Program-made: the position numbers and the translations under genes
Part shown: piece after piece, positions 33,423 through 36,323 of the stretch
Layout of the letters: each line of letters opens with the position of its first letter
Numbering within the stretch: position 1 is the stretch's first letter
Assembly: GCA_016205975.1 (NCBI GenBank)
Contig: JACQSK010000021.1
Location: 1-36,323 of the forward strand
DNA: 36,323 bases
Direction: 5' to 3'
From: Candidatus Uhrbacteria bacterium
GTDB lineage: Bacteria > Patescibacteriota > Patescibacteriia > UBA9934 > GWF2-40-263
Notes under the pieces: model-generated
The model's input: the letters and a program-made list of their open reading frames with translations, nothing else
Databases searched by the model: none
Told to the model about the DNA's origin: nothing

Positions 33423-33893
33423 ATGAACCTCCGAGCTGTCCTCACGCATCCAAACGATCGCCTTCGCCAAAAAGCGAAGGAAGTTCCGGTCGGCGAGATT
33501 GCCTCCAAGGAGATCCAGCAAGTGATTGATGATCTCGTGGACACGATGGGTGTTGAAAACGGCGTCGGTCTGGCCGCGCCGCAGATCGGCGCGCACCGGC
33601 GCATCATCGTGACGGACGTGGATGGCGTCCTGGTGCTCGTGAACCCGGAGATCATCGGGAAATCCCTGCGCAAGATTGATTTTGAGGAAGGCTGTCTGTC
33701 CGTGCCCGGCGTGTACGGTCTGGTGCGCCGCCACCGCGAGGTGAAGGTGCGCGCGCTCAATCGCCACGGCGAACCCATTACGATCAAAGCTTCCGGACTC
33801 CTGGCGATCGTGCTCCAACATGAGACAGATCACCTGGACGGGATCCTTTTTACCGACAAGGTCGTACGCTACACGAGCCCGCCACGGATGTAA
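33423..33893 (+). CDS. def: Peptide deformylase
   Basis: A 156-residue metalloenzyme that removes the N-formyl group from new proteins. The three motifs are intact: GVGLAAPQ (47-54), EGCLS (89-93, with metal ligand C91) and H133-E-T-D-H137, where the histidines bind metal and the glutamate is catalytic. The fmt gene starts one base after its stop, the classical def-fmt pairing. It may have its own promoter inside the priA end. Confidence 0.97.
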   Translation: MNLRAVLTHPNDRLRQKAKEVPVGEIASKEIQQVIDDLVDTMGVENGVGLAAPQIGAHRRIIVTDVDGVLVLVNPEIIGKSLRKIDFEEGCLSVPGVYGLVRRHREVKVRALNRHGEPITIKASGLLAIVLQHETDHLDGILFTDKVVRYTSPPRM

Positions 33894-33894
33894 T

Positions 33895-34842
33895 ATGAGA
33901 ATCATCTTTTTTGGCACGCCTGCTTTCTCCGTCCCGTTTTTGCAAACCCTCATCGACGACCCAGACATGGAGGTCGTCGCTGTTGTGTCCCAGGGTGATA
34001 AAGCCGCTGGCCGCGGCGGTACGGTCCAGCCCTCCACGATCAAGACGCTCGCGCTCGCGCACAGCATTCCTGTCCTCACGCCCGCATCGCTCAAGACGGA
34101 CATGAGCATCACAGAACAGCTCACAGACCTACGCGCGGACGCGTTCGTGGTCGTCGCGTATGGAAAGCTGATCCCCAAGACCATCCTCGATCTTGCGCCT
34201 CTGGGCGTGGTGAACGTCCATCCGTCGCTTTTGCCACGCCACCGTGGGCCTTCTCCGATGCAGTGGGCGATTGCTGCTGGCGATGCCATAAGCGGCGTAA
34301 CCATCATGCGGCTTGACGAAGGCATGGACACGGGGCCGGTCCTTTCGTTTGAAACCATCGAGCTCGATGCGGAGGAAACGTACACGACCCTCGCGCGCAA
34401 GGTGCAGGCCGTTGGCGCGCCGCTGTTGCTCTCAACGCTCAAGCGACACGGACGCAGCGAGATCGTGCCCCTGCGTCAGGACGACTCCAAAGCGACACTC
34501 ACGCGTCTGCTCGAGCGCAAAGACGGCCATGCGGACTGGACCAAACCGATGGCCGAGATCGAGCGTCTCGCACGCGCCTACAACGAGTGGCCAGGGCTCT
34601 GGTGCCTGTGGACGCGCGGCGGGCAGGAGCCGCAGAGGCTGAAACTGACAACGATCCGTCCCGCAGATTTTGTTGCCGACGTCTCGCCCGGGACGGTCAC
34701 GATCAAGGATGACCGATTGTTCGTTGACTGTCAGGATGGGACGCTGGAGATCCTCGAGCTCCAACCAGAGGGCAAATCAAAAATGCCCGCGAGGGCATTC
34801 ATTCAGGGGAACCGGGAAATCCAAAACGCACAGCTTGCCTGA
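33895..34842 (+). CDS. fmt: Methionyl-tRNA formyltransferase
   Basis: The 315-residue enzyme formylates initiator Met-tRNA with 10-formyl-THF. The N-terminal Rossmann part is MRIIFFGTPAFSVPFLQTL. The catalytic signature NVHPSLLPRHRGPSPMQWA supplies N107 and H109, and D145 in DEGMDTGPVL completes the site. The C-terminal OB-like domain is present. The chosen ATG at 33895 follows the def stop TAA and one T. The end of the gene contains, on the other strand, a terminator for the converging gene, and the two stop codons are only seven bases apart. Confidence 0.96.
   Translation: MRIIFFGTPAFSVPFLQTLIDDPDMEVVAVVSQGDKAAGRGGTVQPSTIKTLALAHSIPVLTPASLKTDMSITEQLTDLRADAFVVVAYGKLIPKTILDLAPLGVVNVHPSLLPRHRGPSPMQWAIAAGDAISGVTIMRLDEGMDTGPVLSFETIELDAEETYTTLARKVQAVGAPLLLSTLKRHGRSEIVPLRQDDSKATLTRLLERKDGHADWTKPMAEIERLARAYNEWPGLWCLWTRGGQEPQRLKLTTIRPADFVADVSPGTVTIKDDRLFVDCQDGTLEILELQPEGKSKMPARAFIQGNREIQNAQLA
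34774..34799 (-). terminator. Minus-strand terminator inside the end of fmt
   Basis: AATGCCC (34782-34788) and GGGCATT (34793-34799) form a perfect seven-pair stem with a four-base loop. On the minus strand the stem is followed by a T-run of five (34783-34779) and more T. It would end the polymer-ligase transcript about 50 bases after its stop, within the fmt coding region. Confidence 0.8.
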
Positions 34843-34849
34843 AATAGTC

Positions 34850-36323
34850 TCATCCGCGCTCGGAGGTCAGGGCCGGCACGGCCGCTTTTGAAAGAGACGG
34901 TGCAAGAGTCACACCAGCCACAGCCTCGGCTGGTTTTTTGGCTGGCAGGAACGGCACGAGGAACAGCAGGAAGCCCAGACCGATGGGATGATTGAGATAG
35001 GGCGAGAAAAAATGCGTGACGAAAACGAATACGAGGCTGCTCATGAGAGCGGTGAAGAGCCAGGCTTGGTCGGTCCATTGGTAACCCCGAAGGCGCTTGA
35101 GGAGTTCGTAGGCCGCATACAAAAACGCCGCCGGGCCCAGGATTCCCATCTTGAGCCATAGTTCCAGCCAACCCCACTCCATCGAGCTGGTCGTCCAGGT
35201 TCCATCAGGACGGATTTCTCGCACGCGCGGATCGTCGGTGATAAACGTCACGGACGCGCCAAAGCCCTGGCCCGTGAGCGGGCTGTGAAGGACGCTCTCC
35301 ACCATGGGAGCGAGCAGCTGCCATCGGCTTCTCACGGCGACATCGTCCTCGTTCGCGGTGCGTTCTTTGAGGGCGAGCGCCAGGTCATAGCCCGTGAGGT
35401 CTTGCGCGGGCAGCGGGAACAGAACGACCAGGGCGATCAAGACGATCGAGAGGAGTACGGCGCTCAGGCTCGATCCGGCAACGTGCAGGAGGTGTCTCAC
35501 CTTGGGGCGTAACTGCTGCCACAGGAGAACGGTCATACACGCGAGGGACACAGCGATCCCGATCCAGAAGCTGCGCGAGAGAGCCAGGAGCGCGGTGGCG
35601 ATCGGAAGACTTGAGAGGAGGACGAGGCCGCGACGGTTACGCGCGAAGACGGAGAACGACAGCAGGACAAGCCCAAAGATAATCGTAAACACTTGCGACT
35701 GAATGAACACGCGATACACGCCACCCAGGTTCGTGATCTCCGCCACGCGGCTGTCGCGGAAAAATGCGTAGGTCGGCAGCAGGACGTCGGGAGAGAAATG
35801 AGTGAAGACATAGAGGAGGGCCAGGGAGAGCCCAGACACCCAGAGCGCTCCTGAGGCCAAAAGCTGCAGGAGCTCTCCGCGCAACCTGGCGTTCCACGAC
35901 ACCGAGAGGATCGGGAGCAGATAGAGCAGGTAGAGGTAGGCGTTGCCGTCCCTGAAGACGGTGACTGCCTCGCGCTGAATCAATCCAACGACAAATCCGA
36001 GCGTCACGGCGAGACCCAGAAGGACAAAGGGCCGTGCGCGGCCATCGGTCAGGTTAAGTCGGTGGCGCTTTGTGGTCCACCCGATGAACCATCCCACCAT
36101 CACGCCTGCAAACAGCGCCATGCGAAGCGAGACGGAGAAGCCGTCGAGCTCAGAGGTGATGAGCGCCCCATGGGGGTTGGAAAACAGTTCGATGAAAACA
36201 AGGAACAGTCCCCTCTCCAGCCGGACGTAAGAAAGAATCGCCGTGCCCAGAGCGAGCGTCAACAAGAGCGCGACCGAGAGGCTGCTGCCGTAGGCGACGA
36301 GAGCCAGCGCGTACAAGAGGGCC
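34850..36323 (-). CDS. O-antigen ligase/polymerase-like membrane protein (5' partial)
   Basis: The frame is open to the window edge, so the start lies beyond 36323; about 490 residues are visible. At least ten hydrophobic helices are seen, with a longer soluble loop (PLPAQDLTGYDLALALKERTANEDDVAVRSRWQLLAPMV). The segment LLALSRSFWIGIAVSLACMTVLL and the loop with SPLTGQGFGASVTF fit the Wzy_C (O-antigen ligase/WaaL-Wzy) superfamily, which polymerises or transfers surface glycans. The substrate cannot be predicted. An internal TTG at 36316 exists, but no evidence favours it as the start. The terminator lies inside fmt. Confidence 0.8.
   Translation of the reverse strand, partial: ALLYALALVAYGSSLSVALLLTLALGTAILSYVRLERGLFLVFIELFSNPHGALITSELDGFSVSLRMALFAGVMVGWFIGWTTKRHRLNLTDGRARPFVLLGLAVTLGFVVGLIQREAVTVFRDGNAYLYLLYLLPILSVSWNARLRGELLQLLASGALWVSGLSLALLYVFTHFSPDVLLPTYAFFRDSRVAEITNLGGVYRVFIQSQVFTIIFGLVLLSFSVFARNRRGLVLLSSLPIATALLALSRSFWIGIAVSLACMTVLLWQQLRPKVRHLLHVAGSSLSAVLLSIVLIALVVLFPLPAQDLTGYDLALALKERTANEDDVAVRSRWQLLAPMVESVLHSPLTGQGFGASVTFITDDPRVREIRPDGTWTTSSMEWGWLELWLKMGILGPAAFLYAAYELLKRLRGYQWTDQAWLFTALMSSLVFVFVTHFFSPYLNHPIGLGFLLFLVPFLPAKKPAEAVAGVTLAPSLSKAAVPALTSERG

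Overview
The window is a GC-rich, gene-dense bacterial chromosome segment with about 36 protein genes, no RNA gene and no insertion sequence that I can see. The gene set suggests a Patescibacteria (CPR, Parcubacteria-like) genome: a compact F-type ATP synthase operon with an AtpZ-like protein and a shortened delta subunit, a DciA-like (DUF721) protein followed by a small membrane protein, mreBCD with PBP2, a PriA-like protein without its ATPase motifs, and an O-antigen-ligase-like polymer gene. The phylum call is inference from gene content and the style of the proteins, not from a marker search.

Layout. 1-402: the end of a tail-anchored low-complexity protein and its terminator. 431-7902: the atp operon, from a TTGACC-N17-TATACT promoter through atpZ-B-E-F-H-A-G-D-C to a beta-carbonic-anhydrase-like gene, closed by a strong intrinsic terminator. 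7906-8697: a single gene with its own promoter, a structured leader, the only clear Shine-Dalgarno sequence in the window and its own terminator; its cysteine/histidine motifs recall the gene before it. 8701-11767: a UvrD-like helicase fused to an iron-sulfur RecB-type nuclease, then a 114-base nested palindrome. 11791-18048: a DciA-like gene, a membrane protein, then mreB-mreC-mreD-PBP2-YibE/F, the cell-shape and wall-elongation block. 17981-22811: greA, lysS, a RibL-like nucleotidyltransferase, a Nudix hydrolase, alanine racemase and an FtsQ-like protein. 22946-26635 (minus strand): a WecG/TagA-type glycosyltransferase, gltX, a secreted coiled-coil M23 endopeptidase and a 67-residue membrane protein. 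26660-29370: clpB under a perfect CIRCE operator. 29363-34842: a secreted lytic-enzyme-like protein with C-terminal repeats, a MEMO/LigB protein, the PriA-like protein, def and fmt. 34850 to the end (minus strand): a polytopic polymer ligase/polymerase cut by the window edge.

Functionally the segment combines energy conversion (ATP synthase), wall building and remodelling (MreBCD, PBP2, Alr, FtsQ, M23, the lytic protein, glycosyltransferase, ligase), translation (LysS, GltX, Def, Fmt, GreA for transcription) and DNA maintenance (helicase-nuclease, PriA-like, DciA-like).

Two signals run across the whole window. With the starts I chose, about 32 of 35 start codons have T directly before them and almost none has a Shine-Dalgarno sequence. 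Several promoters (TTGAC-type -35, N17, TAnnnT) lie so close to the ATG that the transcripts should be leaderless or nearly so. The strongest candidates for follow-up are the two neighbouring carbonic-anhydrase-like proteins, the PriA pseudo-helicase, the nested palindrome and the start-codon grammar.
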